From: Solirubrobacteraceae bacterium
Lineage (GTDB): Bacteria > Actinomycetota > Thermoleophilia > Solirubrobacterales > Solirubrobacteraceae
Length of the DNA stretch: 59,256 bases
NCBI GenBank assembly: GCA_017882455.1
Contig: JADGPL010000019.1
Location: 1 to 59,256 of the forward strand
Direction of reading: 5' to 3'
Part shown: positions 8,556-17,254 of the stretch, one piece after another
Position numbering within the stretch: the stretch's first letter is position 1
How the letters are laid out: each line of letters starts with the position of its first letter
Notes under the pieces: generated by a model
Databases searched by the model: none
What the model was told of the DNA's origin: nothing
Seen by the model: only the letters and a program-made list of their open reading frames with translations
Program-made: the position numbers and the translations under genes

Positions 8556-8842
8556 GGTGGGCCGGGCGACGACACGATTACGGTCTGGCAGGAGATCAGG
8601 GCGCGCCGAGCGAGGCCCGTGGGGCTCGCGGCCGACAACGGCGATCGCGCGGCAGTGTTTAGCGCGTCGCTCCGACAGGGCGACGTCTACGTGGAGTCGA
8701 GTGGCGGCGAGGTTGTCGCCCCGAATGTCCCGTGTACGCGCTACGCCACGAGCTTCTGCGTCGATGTAGGAGCGACTAGGACGCCTGTCCGGGTCGCCTA
8801 TGAGCCGCGAGCCAGGACGAGAGTTTCGATCGTTGCCGTGTA
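8556..8842 (+). pseudogene. unassigned open frame, possibly a truncated gene start
   Basis: After an in-frame stop at 8553-8555, a frame with high third-position GC reads GGPGDDTITVWQEIR and then VGLAADNGDRAAVFSASLRQ. It has no clear start codon before a GTG at 8619 and overlaps the end of the recombinase gene on the other strand. The first half looks like protein and the second half does not, which would fit a gene cut by arrival of the island. No family can be named with confidence. Confidence 0.25.
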
Positions 8843-10320
8843 GCTGGATCGATCCCCGGTGTTTGCTCCCGCGCGGTGCGCTCAGTGAGCTCGGCGCGTG
8901 CGGCGCGCCACTCGACGTCAGCAGGTCGCAATGCGTGTTCACGGAGGTCTTCAATGGCGAAGGAGTAGTGGTCGCTGAGCATTTTTAGGCTCGTGCCGCA
9001 CTCGCTGGCGACGATCTGTGGATCCTCGGTACGTAGACGCAGCGAGATCGCGCCTCGGCGCAGGGCGTAGGGTGTCGCGCCGAGGATGTGAGCGAACTTT
9101 TCACGCTCCGCGGCCTTCTTGACCGCTGGCGTGAAGCATCGCCGACCCCAGGTCTTTGCCTGTCGTCCGCTGAGGTGACATGCGCCCGTTGGGATGTCGA
9201 GCTTGCCACGGTCGGCGCCCGCCAGATCTCCCGGGATGATGAAGTCGATGTCCCGCGCTGGATGCCCCCAGCGTCTCAGGGCAGCCCGCCACTCAGATAG
9301 ATCCTCCCGGAGGATGCCCGGTATGGCGGCGCGTCGCTGGGTGCTGTGCTCGGTCTTGCCCCATTCGTCCAGCTGTCCGCAGGAGAGCACCTCGGTGACC
9401 CAGGCGAACTCGCCTGCGAGCGAGGACCAGCGAAGCCCCCATACCTCTTGATTGCGGGTTGCAAGCCCGTACTGCAGGCTCACAATCGTGGCGTCTCGAT
9501 GCGCGAGGATCGGGTCCCGTCGTTCCACCCTGAGCAGGATCTGCTCCCTGATCGCCTCGACTGCCTGAGGCGAGAGCGCCCAACTGGCGAGCGGACCTCG
9601 GGTGTGGGCGGGAGCGTAGCCGGTGCCGCCCTGGCGAGCAGAGCGGCGGCGGCTGATGGAGGGCTCGTTGGCGAGCATGCACCCATTGGTCTGGATCTCG
9701 GGCACCGCTTGCGAGCCGGCGGCCCAGCTCAGTGCGGCCGACAACACACGCCACGCGCGTACTCGGGTCGATTGGGGCACCCCGGCTTCACGCATCTGCT
9801 CACGCCATACTCTCGGCGCCTGCGGCCGGTTGAAGTGCGCGGCGGGCACGGACGCGACCGCCCGCGCATACGGTGCCGGCAGGAGTTTGCGACCGCCGGG
9901 ACCTCGGTGCGGCTTGCCGAGGAGATAGCAATTGACGAGCGACGTGTAGCGCTGATAGGTGGACGGCGCAAGGCCCTCTGGATTGCGAGGGTGCGCATCG
10001 CGCTGTAGGTACAGCTCGAGCACGTCCGCGAGCGTCCGCGCCGCGGCCGCATCGAAGTCATTCTCGTCGAGATCCAGAAGGAAGCGCCGCAGGCTGTTCC
10101 GGCCCCTACGCTCTGCTGTGACGTAGTCGCTCATCCACGCGCGTGCGTGGCGCACTGTGGGAAAGCTGCGAGTGCGCTCGACTTTGTCGTGGTCATAGAA
10201 GCCGACTTGGTACGAGCGCCGGCCGTTCTTGGCGACGCGGGGCCACGCGGAGCGTTTGGGCCATGGCCTAGCCATTCGCCAGCCCTCGCGGACGCTTGGG
10301 GGCATGACCGCTGCCTGCAT
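8776..10320 (-). CDS. tyrosine recombinase (phage-type integrase)
   Basis: The protein of up to 514 residues has an N-terminal arm domain (NGRRSYQVGFYDHDKVERTR), a SAM-like core-binding region and a C-terminal catalytic domain. In the catalytic domain, ATRNQEVWGLRW supplies the first Arg, YALRRGAISL replaces the usual HxLR box, and SDHYSF supplies the nucleophilic Tyr. The change of His to Tyr in the second box is seen in divergent actinobacterial integrases. A start at 10275 (MARPWPKRS) is more likely than 10320. The gene begins about 200 bp from a disrupted tRNA-Thr, the expected place for an integrase. A truncated paralogue lies at 27471-27837. Confidence 0.85.
   Translation of the reverse strand: MQAAVMPPSVREGWRMARPWPKRSAWPRVAKNGRRSYQVGFYDHDKVERTRSFPTVRHARAWMSDYVTAERRGRNSLRRFLLDLDENDFDAAAARTLADVLELYLQRDAHPRNPEGLAPSTYQRYTSLVNCYLLGKPHRGPGGRKLLPAPYARAVASVPAAHFNRPQAPRVWREQMREAGVPQSTRVRAWRVLSAALSWAAGSQAVPEIQTNGCMLANEPSISRRRSARQGGTGYAPAHTRGPLASWALSPQAVEAIREQILLRVERRDPILAHRDATIVSLQYGLATRNQEVWGLRWSSLAGEFAWVTEVLSCGQLDEWGKTEHSTQRRAAIPGILREDLSEWRAALRRWGHPARDIDFIIPGDLAGADRGKLDIPTGACHLSGRQAKTWGRRCFTPAVKKAAEREKFAHILGATPYALRRGAISLRLRTEDPQIVASECGTSLKMLSDHYSFAIEDLREHALRPADVEWRAARAELTERTAREQTPGIDPATRQRSKLSSWLAAHRRPGQAS
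8898..9088. repeat. about 190-bp direct repeat, copy 1 (3' part of integrase)
   Basis: This segment encodes the C-terminal catalytic part of the complete integrase. It recurs in the same orientation at about 27648-27837 with frequent small differences, so it is a diverged paralogue rather than a recent copy. The two copies bracket about 18.5 kb and most of the defence genes. Confidence 0.75.
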
Positions 10321-10468
10321 ACACGCTCAATGTCTCGACCGCTGGCCAGATCAGCCGGTCCGTGGCCGTCCGATCAAAACGAGGGGAGAACCGCGGTGCC
10401 GTTGCGGTGATGGCCGCAACCCACCAACGCAACATGCTGGTTTGCAGGGAGAACGCCCAGGGGGGGAA

Positions 10469-10511
10469 CCTCCTTACCATGGCGGCGCTCTACCATCTGA
10501 GCTACGTCGGC
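10469..10511 (-). tRNA. 5' half of tRNA-Thr(GGU), disrupted after the anticodon arm
   Basis: On the minus strand, from 10511, the sequence gives acceptor strand GCCGACG, then TA, a D arm (GCTC AGATGGTA GAGC), and an anticodon arm with loop ATGGTAA, i.e. anticodon GGT for threonine. After position 43 the sequence runs into a C-rich stretch with no T arm and no matching acceptor strand, so this is a half gene. Matching 3' halves exist at 27906-27947 and 29048-29091. The break inside the anticodon arm next to an integrase marks it as an attachment-site junction. Confidence 0.75.
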
Positions 10512-10561
10512 GTGGCCCCGCATCGTAGCGCCCCATGGTCGCCTCGCGCACGCTGTCAGAC

Positions 10562-10617
10562 TGGCCAGGCATCCGCTGTTACCGGCGGTTGGCCAGGCAT
10601 CCGCTGTTACCGGCGGT
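10562..10617. repeat. two abutting copies of a 28-bp repeat
   Basis: The unit begins TGGCCAGGCATCCGC and ends ACCGGCGGT. It occurs at 10562-10589 and again at 10590-10617 with no difference. It contains a small palindrome (CCGC/GCGG). It sits between the tRNA-Thr half and the MNT/HEPN pair. Two copies with no spacer are not a CRISPR array. Confidence 0.85.
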
Positions 10618-10689
10618 GTCCCCATGAGCCTTGGCAATGATTGTTGCAGATCGGCAAGAATAGTAGCTATGAGTTGTTATGGTCTTCTC

Positions 10690-11319
10690 ATGGACTTTCG
10701 TCGGCCGCTGCAGGTCGTCACTCCGACGCTGGATGGGGACGTGTTGAGCGTACTCGCGCGGGCGGAAGCCGAGATGACCGGTCGCGAGCTGCAACGGGTC
10801 ATCGGCTACGGCTCTCATCAAGGGATACGCAACGCCGCTGATCGCCTGGCTGAGCAAGGTGTCGTCTCGCGCCGGGTGGCCGGCAACGCCAACCTCTACA
10901 AGCTCAACCGCGACCACGTCGCGGCATCCTGGATAGAAGGGCTCGCGAGCCTCCCCGCGCAGGTGCTCGATCGGTTGCGCGATGCAATCCGTCGATGGGA
11001 GCATCCCCCAACGCTCGTCGTGCTGTTCGGCTCGGTCGCCCGCGGTGAGGCCACGCCCGAGAGCGATCTGGACCTGCTCGTCGTGCGCCCCACAAACTGC
11101 GAGGCAGACGAGCCGGCTTGGCAGGACCAGCTCTCAACCCTCCAGATGCTCGCCAGCGCGTGGACAGGAAACGACGCCAGGGTCCTCGAGTTCGGCGAGC
11201 AGGAGCTCACAGACGGCCAGCCCCAGCAGGTCCTCGCAGACGCGGCCCGCGACGGGATCGAGCTCTACGGCACGCTGCGCTTGCTGCGCCGCGGCTCCCG
11301 AGCGCACAGCACACGATGA
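10690..11319 (+). CDS. MNT-type nucleotidyltransferase antitoxin with N-terminal winged helix
   Basis: The 209-residue protein starts at ATG 10690. A winged-helix DNA-binding region (about 1-75: ...MTGRELQRVIG, then IRNAADRLAEQGVVSRR) is followed by a minimal nucleotidyltransferase. The motif GSVARGEATPESDLDLLVV (114-132) contains the GS and the D126/D128 pair that bind metal and nucleotide. In MntA-HepT systems the MNT protein neutralises a HEPN RNase by adding AMP to it. The fused winged helix probably makes it the operon's own repressor. Its stop overlaps the HEPN start (ATGA at 11316-11319). Confidence 0.85.
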   Translation: MDFRRPLQVVTPTLDGDVLSVLARAEAEMTGRELQRVIGYGSHQGIRNAADRLAEQGVVSRRVAGNANLYKLNRDHVAASWIEGLASLPAQVLDRLRDAIRRWEHPPTLVVLFGSVARGEATPESDLDLLVVRPTNCEADEPAWQDQLSTLQMLASAWTGNDARVLEFGEQELTDGQPQQVLADAARDGIELYGTLRLLRRGSRAHSTR

Positions 11320-11729
11320 CGCCGCGCCTGCGCAAATGCGACGAGAGCACGATCGCGGGCAGGCTCGCCAAGGCCGAGCAGTTTCTCGAAGGCGCCGAGA
11401 TCATCCGCGAGTTCGCTGCCGACGAGCAAGACATCGCCGACGCATACGTGACGCTGTGCGTGCACTGCGGCGTGGCAGCCGCGGATGTCATCTGCTGCAT
11501 CGCACTCGGCGGGCACGTTCAAGGCGAAGACCACAACGAAGCCGTCACCCAGCTCTCCAAGGTCCGTCCCGACGGTGCAGCACTCGGCAATGCCCTGCGC
11601 ACGCTTCTCGGCATGAAGACCCGCGCCGGCTACAGCCACGAGCACATCAGCACTGCCGGGTGCAAGCGCGCCCAGCGCGCAGCCGAACGGCTCCTACAAG
11701 CCGCCCGCGAACGGCGTATCAGCCGCTAA
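11316..11729 (+). CDS. HEPN domain RNase toxin partner of the MNT protein
   Basis: The 137-residue all-helical protein overlaps the MNT gene by 4 bases, the standard arrangement of HEPN/MNT pairs. RAGYSH (R103, H108) is the R-x4-H ribonuclease motif; HEPN toxins dimerise so that two such motifs form one active site. The preceding GMKTRAGYSHEHIS resembles the region modified in related toxins, but the exact target residue is not predicted. Likely an abortive-infection or plasmid-stabilising toxin. Known families place the toxin second, as here. Confidence 0.8.
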   Translation: MTPRLRKCDESTIAGRLAKAEQFLEGAEIIREFAADEQDIADAYVTLCVHCGVAAADVICCIALGGHVQGEDHNEAVTQLSKVRPDGAALGNALRTLLGMKTRAGYSHEHISTAGCKRAQRAAERLLQAARERRISR

Positions 11730-12046
11730 CGCCACCCATGCCACGACTCGCCCCCAACGCGACGACGTACTTGATCGCTGACAGCAGCTAACGCAAGCAC
11801 GCAACGGGCCCCGGCCAGTCGCTCAACCGATCTGGGGAGAGGTTTCTGAGTGCGGCGACTGACGAATCGCCTCACGCCCGCTCGCGTGAGGCGAAGCGGA
11901 AGCCCACCCGTCGCCGCGCCTCAGACTCGGTCATCGTCCGCAGCAGCAGTGAGCCGTGTCTGATGCAGACGCCTGCTTCTCGCGCAACGCGAAACGGCGA
12001 TGCTGCCAATCACCAGCCTGTGCGTCGGACGGATAGTTAGACCCGT
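11730..12046. other. intergenic stretch with terminator hairpin
   Basis: About 317 bp between the HEPN gene and the AAA+ gene. The only clear structure is the 10-bp hairpin at 11868-11893. No frame here looks coding. The AAA+ promoter is presumably in the last 100 bases, but no convincing boxes are visible. Confidence 0.5.
11868..11893. terminator. perfect 10-bp hairpin, terminator of the HEPN/MNT operon
   Basis: CGCCTCACGC (11868-11877) pairs perfectly with GCGTGAGGCG (11884-11893) around a 6-nt loop, about 140 bp after the HEPN stop. No U-tract follows, as is common in this GC range. Confidence 0.55.
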
Positions 12047-13264
12047 ATGGACGCCGAGATCGGACCACCTTCGCAGATTGCCCGCGTGCGGGCGATCTCC
12101 GACGACCGCTTGACGATCTTCCTGGAGCTCCGCAGCGGTCTGAACGCGACGGCCAGCGCTACGACGCCCATCGATCTCGCGGTAGGCAACGTCGTGTTGG
12201 TGCGTCCCGACGACGACGAGATGACGCTGGCTCCGGGCACGCTCTGGCCGGAGGAGCCCTGGATCGGCGTCGTCCGCCTGCGCCTGGAGGACATCACCGC
12301 CGTAGAAGTCAACGGCCGACTGCTGCGTCTGTCCACGAACGCGGTTGACTACCAAGTCGGCAATACGGTCGAAGGCCGCGATAGCTGCGGCGTCGAGCGC
12401 GTCTTGTCCGAGAAGCCGATCCGCGTTCTCGACCTGCCCGGCATCGACGATGAGGTGATAGCGCGCTTCCGCCGTCCGCCAGACACTGGCAGCCTGAGCT
12501 TTGACGACTTCGGCGGCCTGCCCGACATCGTCGAGCGCGCCCAGGAGCTGATCGAGCTGCCGCTCGAGAAGCACGAGGCACTCGCGAGGATCGGCGCCCG
12601 CCCGATCAAGGGCGTCCTGTTCACGGGAGACCCCGGCACTGGTAAGACACTGCTGGCACGCATCATCGCCAGTCGTGCTGGCGCTTTCTTCTATGAGATC
12701 AGTGGACCGGAGGTGTTCTCTAAGTGGTACGGCGAGACTGAGGAGCTGCTGCGTCGGATATTCGAAGATGCCGCCGGCCGGCCGCGCTCGATCATCTTCT
12801 TCGACGAGATTGACTCCGTGGCCGCACAGCGAGACGAGAGCCACGAGGTCACGCGGCGCGTCGTGGCGCAGCTACTGACCCTAATGGACGGTTTTCGACC
12901 TGAGCAGAACGTCGTCGTCGTGGCGGCCACAAACCGCCCCCAGGACATAGACCGCGCGCTCCTGCGGCCGGGACGGTTTGATTGGAAGATTCACTTTCCC
13001 CTACCGGGGCACGACGACCGAGAAGCAATCCTCCGCGTCGCCTCGCGGCCACTGGCGTGCCACGGCGAGCTGCCTTTCCGGCAGATAGCCGACCGCACCG
13101 AGGGCTGGTCTGCCGCCGACCTCGCGCTGATACTGAGCGAGGCCGCGCTCTTGGCGGTCGCAGACAGTCGCGACGTGATCATCGCTGAGGACACGCTCGG
13201 CGGACACACGCGCGTAGCTGCCGGACGTGCGCACTATGCCCACCCGACACAGGATGCCGTATGA
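12047..13264 (+). CDS. AAA+ ATPase (classical Cdc48/FtsH-like clade) of a two-gene unit
   Basis: The 405-residue protein has an N-terminal beta-rich region (about 1-125, possibly OB-like), then one AAA module. The module has FDDFGGLPDIVERAQELIELPL (152-173, the classical AAA entry), Walker A GDPGTGKT (194-201), KWYGETEELLR (pore loop region), Walker B IIFFDEID (249-256), and a second region of homology with ATNRPQDIDRALLRPGRFD containing the Arg fingers. It is a remodelling ATPase rather than a helicase. The next gene starts inside its stop codon (13261), so the two are translated as a unit. Similar ATPase/unknown-protein pairs occur in defence islands; the role here is inferred only. Confidence 0.85.
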   Translation: MDAEIGPPSQIARVRAISDDRLTIFLELRSGLNATASATTPIDLAVGNVVLVRPDDDEMTLAPGTLWPEEPWIGVVRLRLEDITAVEVNGRLLRLSTNAVDYQVGNTVEGRDSCGVERVLSEKPIRVLDLPGIDDEVIARFRRPPDTGSLSFDDFGGLPDIVERAQELIELPLEKHEALARIGARPIKGVLFTGDPGTGKTLLARIIASRAGAFFYEISGPEVFSKWYGETEELLRRIFEDAAGRPRSIIFFDEIDSVAAQRDESHEVTRRVVAQLLTLMDGFRPEQNVVVVAATNRPQDIDRALLRPGRFDWKIHFPLPGHDDREAILRVASRPLACHGELPFRQIADRTEGWSAADLALILSEAALLAVADSRDVIIAEDTLGGHTRVAAGRAHYAHPTQDAV

Positions 13265-14633
13265 GGGCGCCGCGCTGGTGGCTGCGCTTGCGCAACCGCG
13301 ATGATCGGCTCTCCGCGCTGACAGGCCCGCTCCGCGAGTTTGTCTACCTCGATGAGGTCAGTGTCTACAGCCTGCTCGCGTCCCGCAGGGGCGCCGTTGT
13401 CTCGGAGCTGACCGAGACCCTGTCGTCGACGACGACCGCAGAGGTCGGGGGCGCGGTCCGCGCCTCCGCAGGAGTACTGGGCTCGGAGGTCCGCTCCAAG
13501 CTGCAGGACAGCCAGACCTCAGGCACACAGGTTGTGCGCAAGGCGATCGTTCAAGCTTCGTTCAAGGAGCTAATCGAGCTACAGCACGGCACGCTTGCAC
13601 TGCGGCCTCACGATGACGACGAGTCGGCAGAGCGACCACGCAATAGCCATGAGCTTGAGGTCGCGGCAGCAGACGGCCGCTGGCGTGACCGCCTGCTTAA
13701 TGACGGTCAGCTGCGGCGGGGCGATCTCATTGAGATGCGCGTCGAGCTCGAGGCGGCTCCGATCTTCCGCTTCGGCGCGACGGTCTCCAGCCTGATCGAC
13801 ATGTTCAAGGACACACCCGAGCTGATCGGTCTGGACGCCCGGGCAGGAATGGCGCAGGGTGTCGCCGTTGGGAAGGTGCTCGACGCGCTGCTCGCCGGCC
13901 TTGTGCCGATCCGCGGACGTTCCGTCGAGTTCCGCCACGTGACCATCGGCGAGCGATCCTGGATCGTTCATAAGGGTCTGCTTGGCGACCTCGTCGCGGA
14001 CGAGACGGTGGAGATCCTGCCGCTCTACGTGGTCGGTGTAGCTGAGGCCGCGCTCTTCTGGAAGGACATCCGGCGACTGCTGTTCTCACATTCTTCCTAT
14101 ACCGTCCTGTGCCGGCTCGGCCGACACGGTACGACCAGCAAATGGACCCCCGTCAAGCTCGTTGACGTCGTTCGCGAGTTCCTCCCAGATGTCGCCCGCC
14201 AGATCGACGACGCGCAGGAGGTCTGCTGTCCCTCGCCGCCTCCGATGCAGCGCAGACCCAGGACGCCTCCACGCGCGCGCTCGCAGAGGCACTCGAACGC
14301 TACGGCGAGCAGCGCCTCCACTACGCCCAGCTGGGAGTCGACGACCACCTCGAAGGGGACGCGGCCGCGATCGCCGCAAGTCTCACCGGCGCCTCCTCCG
14401 TAGAGACGATGCGTCAGGCGTTCGCGGCGATCGATCGGAGACTGAGCAAGCGCCACGACCTCCCCCCGGACGACGCGTTGCGAGCCGCGGAGAGACGAGC
14501 TGAAGCGCTCGCGGCGTCGGGTCTCGAGCCCGACGGCACACTAGTGGCTTCACCCATCCCGTCAGCGGCTCCTGGGCAGCGAGAACTCCGGGAGCGCTAC
14601 CTCGATTCTGAGTTCATTGCGATCTACTGGTAG
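13261..14633 (+). CDS. DUF6414-like protein, reading frame broken near 14220
   Basis: From the overlapping ATG at 13261, the protein has LREFVYLDEVSVYSLLASRR (24-43) followed by ELTETLSSTT, the pattern I associate with DUF6414. The frame runs in good order to about residue 320, then turns into a Pro/Ser/Arg/Thr run typical of out-of-frame translation, ending at 14403. In the -1 frame, coherent helical protein continues from about 14220 (LLSLAASDAAQTQD, then LAEALERYGEQRLHYAQLG) to a stop at 14631-14633, with no start codon of its own. The simplest reading is one gene of about 457 codons with a single frameshift, whether mutation, assembly error or recoding. The AAA+ gene upstream is its likely partner. 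Confidence 0.65.
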
Positions 14634-14842
14634 CGCTCTTTGTTTTCGCTCACCTCCGGACTGCTCCAAAGACTTGCATGGCGCCTGGCCATCTTGGGCT
14701 TGGGGCATACCCTCGTAACGACAATTCAAGACGCGCCGACGCAAGTATGCTCGATCGCAATGGAGACGCGTGCGAGCAAAAGTGCTCTCGCCCATCGGCG
14801 GAGCTATCACAGCACCAACACGGGGGTGTAACGCTCCCAGGT

Positions 14843-16066
14843 CTAGCCGCCGCGATCTGGCGGGGGCGCCGAGATGGATATGACGTTCCTGGCGACCAGC
14901 ATTCGGGTCCCTTCGTGGACTCGATACAGAGCCCCCCTATTGCAGGAGATTGTCGGATTGGGAGGGACCTGGCCGATGCAATCAGGGCGTGTCAGCTCGA
15001 TTTGCGTAGTTGCGTCCACTTGCCGGACCATTGTCGCGCGATCCAATCCGTCTTTAACCCATCGATTACCGTCTAGTCTCCAAACACTAGAATGATGCGC
15101 GAGCACCATCTTTTCGTTCTCGGCGCGCTTGGCCTCATCGCATGTCCACGATGTTATCGTCGCGTAGAGATGCCTATCTGAGCTCCACCATAGATCGTTG
15201 ACCTGGATGCCGCCCGGCACGCCGGACAAGTAGCCCGGCGGCTCAGCGGCCGCCATGTCGGTGCTCATTTGCGACTGTACGGACTGTCCATTCGGTTCAA
15301 AGACAACCACCGGGAACTGCGCTACACATTCACCAGGGTTCGGCCTGAATGCCACCGCAAACCTTGGGCTTTCTCCAGGACCAAGGCTTGAAGGCGCCGC
15401 AGGCATAAATTCGTTGGACGGGAAGCTCCCCAAGCTGACATTCGTGTAGTCAGGCACCTTCGTCATCTCAATCTGCTGCTCAAGTGTCTGGCCCCCTACC
15501 CAGGTTGACTGGGTCGTCAGCACCCAACCAAAGGCGCTCGACAAGAACACCGGAACACCGCCGCCGTATGTCGGCGGATCGAACGGCACTGAGACCGAGT
15601 TTGCCTTCGAGCCAAGATCGAAGGCCGAGTATGCCGCTGCCACATGGGTGCCTTCACCCCACGCGAGGACCAGTATCGTGTGACTTTCAATCGGGGTTAG
15701 ATCCTCGCAGTTTGGGCACGGCAAATGTCTCACCTGTCCAGTCTGAGTATTCACAACGATCAACTGTTCCGAGGATCGCGGTTCTTGACGAAGCGTCGCT
15801 CCCGCCAAGAGCGCCACGTACCGACCGTCGTTGGTCCAAACGACCTTGTTGCTACTCGAGTTGGCAGGATCGAATACGCGCGCCACACGGGCTACGACAC
15901 GATCGTCGCGCATCACGACCAGTTGGCGTTCGGTGATGTACCCATACGCTGAGCCGCGCTGTCCGCTCCCAGCCCCGCACCCGCCCATGCACGCCATGCT
16001 CGTCAAAGTGGCGACTATGCAGGGGCACATGGACATCCATCGATAGTTGGAGCGCATTCGCTTCAA
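14843..16066 (-). CDS. putative lipoprotein with beta-propeller-like domain
   Basis: The 407-residue protein begins with a basic, hydrophobic leader ending MACMGGCGAG, a weak lipobox with the Cys in place. The rest is beta-strand rich with repeated Trp and Gly (VVWTNDGRYVALLAG, NDLWWSSDRHLYATI), which suggests WD40/TolB-like blades. No enzyme motif is seen. Codons are visibly less GC-biased than in the flanking chromosome, suggesting transfer. Its start overlaps the end of the membrane-protein gene by 4 bases, so the two form an operon. Confidence 0.6.
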   Translation of the reverse strand: MKRMRSNYRWMSMCPCIVATLTSMACMGGCGAGSGQRGSAYGYITERQLVVMRDDRVVARVARVFDPANSSSNKVVWTNDGRYVALLAGATLRQEPRSSEQLIVVNTQTGQVRHLPCPNCEDLTPIESHTILVLAWGEGTHVAAAYSAFDLGSKANSVSVPFDPPTYGGGVPVFLSSAFGWVLTTQSTWVGGQTLEQQIEMTKVPDYTNVSLGSFPSNEFMPAAPSSLGPGESPRFAVAFRPNPGECVAQFPVVVFEPNGQSVQSQMSTDMAAAEPPGYLSGVPGGIQVNDLWWSSDRHLYATITSWTCDEAKRAENEKMVLAHHSSVWRLDGNRWVKDGLDRATMVRQVDATTQIELTRPDCIGQVPPNPTISCNRGALYRVHEGTRMLVARNVISISAPPPDRGG

Positions 16067-17058
16067 TGTCCTCTGTATGTGGCGGGATCGACGCGCTCCC
16101 AGCTCGGCGGATCGCCGGTGTGAGGCGTGAGCGCATAGGCAGTGGCGTACCCAGACAAGGGGCGGGCAACACTAGATGGGGGCGTCATTGCCGTGACTTG
16201 GAATGGGCGACCGTTGTCGTTGATCGTCTCGTACATCTCACCGTGCGACGTCGCAACGTACAGCCTGAAGTTGAACCTACAATCATAGAGCTTTGTAAAT
16301 GCTCCGATGCTCAAAGTCTCCGTCTCGCCAGGAGCAAGTTGGACGGTCTTTCCGGCAAAGAAATCTTCCCCCAAAGGGAACAGGCCGCGGGCCGAGGTCA
16401 AAGCCATCGTTTGGGCCCTCGGATTGGCGATGTCAAGATTCAAACCCATCCTCACGGTGTCACCAGACCCTTGCGTGTACCCCACGAAGAACGTTCCTGC
16501 GAGGGGACGGCGACAGCTCTTTTCAGCTCTCAAGTCCGCGATACGCACGGTTTCGTTTGTGTTTCCGCGAAGGGTGATCGTGGTAATCCCGAAGTCTACA
16601 GCCGCACCCTGGTGCTGCATGAACCATGTCGAGTACGCAGTTGAGTTTGCGACTACGCGGCTGTTGAAATTGGCGAGCGCGGGGGCACCCATGACGAGCG
16701 GATCGGGCAGCGCGAGGCTACCGTCTCCGGACTCGCTCTGGATCTCCGTGACGCTCTCGACCAGAACTGGGGGAGATGCGGCGGGAGCACGCTTGGGCCT
16801 GAGATCCGGCTGAGGCTTTCCAACGGCATCGCTGCTCGCTGTCTTAGCCGATACCCGTGCAGCGCCATGACCAGAGCCTCCATCCATGATGATGAGAGAG
16901 ATCACGATGCCAAGGGCGGTAATGACTGCCGTCACCGCGCCGACCATCCAGTTACGACGAGCGTCGTTGTGAGCCAGCCTCGCCTCCCGTCGTTCCTCCT
17001 CCCACCGCGCGTGCTGGTCCTGTTGCTTACTATCTGACTGACTGCGGAAGGGCCACAC
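16063..17058 (-). CDS. single-pass membrane protein with large external domain
   Basis: The 331-residue protein has a charged cytoplasmic N-terminus with a short coiled-coil-like stretch (WEEERREARLAHNDARRN, 19-36), one transmembrane helix (about 39-60), a Pro/Ala-rich linker and a beta-rich external domain of about 220 residues. No family is recognised. It is the first gene of a pair with the lipoprotein. Together they look like a cell-surface unit within the island, with lower-GC codons than the flanks. Function unknown. Confidence 0.6.
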   Translation of the reverse strand: MWPFRSQSDSKQQDQHARWEEERREARLAHNDARRNWMVGAVTAVITALGIVISLIIMDGGSGHGAARVSAKTASSDAVGKPQPDLRPKRAPAASPPVLVESVTEIQSESGDGSLALPDPLVMGAPALANFNSRVVANSTAYSTWFMQHQGAAVDFGITTITLRGNTNETVRIADLRAEKSCRRPLAGTFFVGYTQGSGDTVRMGLNLDIANPRAQTMALTSARGLFPLGEDFFAGKTVQLAPGETETLSIGAFTKLYDCRFNFRLYVATSHGEMYETINDNGRPFQVTAMTPPSSVARPLSGYATAYALTPHTGDPPSWERVDPATYRGH

Positions 17059-17254
17059 AAGGATCCAGCTTACCGAGCAGGCGTCTCGATCAGATCGCCG
17101 CGCACTCCTGGCTTGGACGACCAGGAGGTCTGATGGGCGGCGCCGAACCCGCTGGACTTCGGCGGCATGTCCGGTATTCGGTGGACGCCGTCACCACGCG
17201 GCACCGAGAGTGCGAGCAGCAGCGGCACGGCAAGAGGTATACGGTTGAGCAGCG

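Noticed and set aside
10469-10511. A complete tRNA-Thr at this site
   Set aside because: The sequence after the anticodon arm cannot form a T arm or the 3' acceptor strand.
10562-10617. CRISPR array from the repeated 28-bp unit
   Set aside because: Only two copies with no spacer between them; a CRISPR array needs several repeats with unique spacers.
10690-11319. The MNT protein as the missing CBASS cyclase
   Set aside because: It is a minimal nucleotidyltransferase with a winged helix, paired with a HEPN gene, and lacks the CD-NTase C-terminal region.
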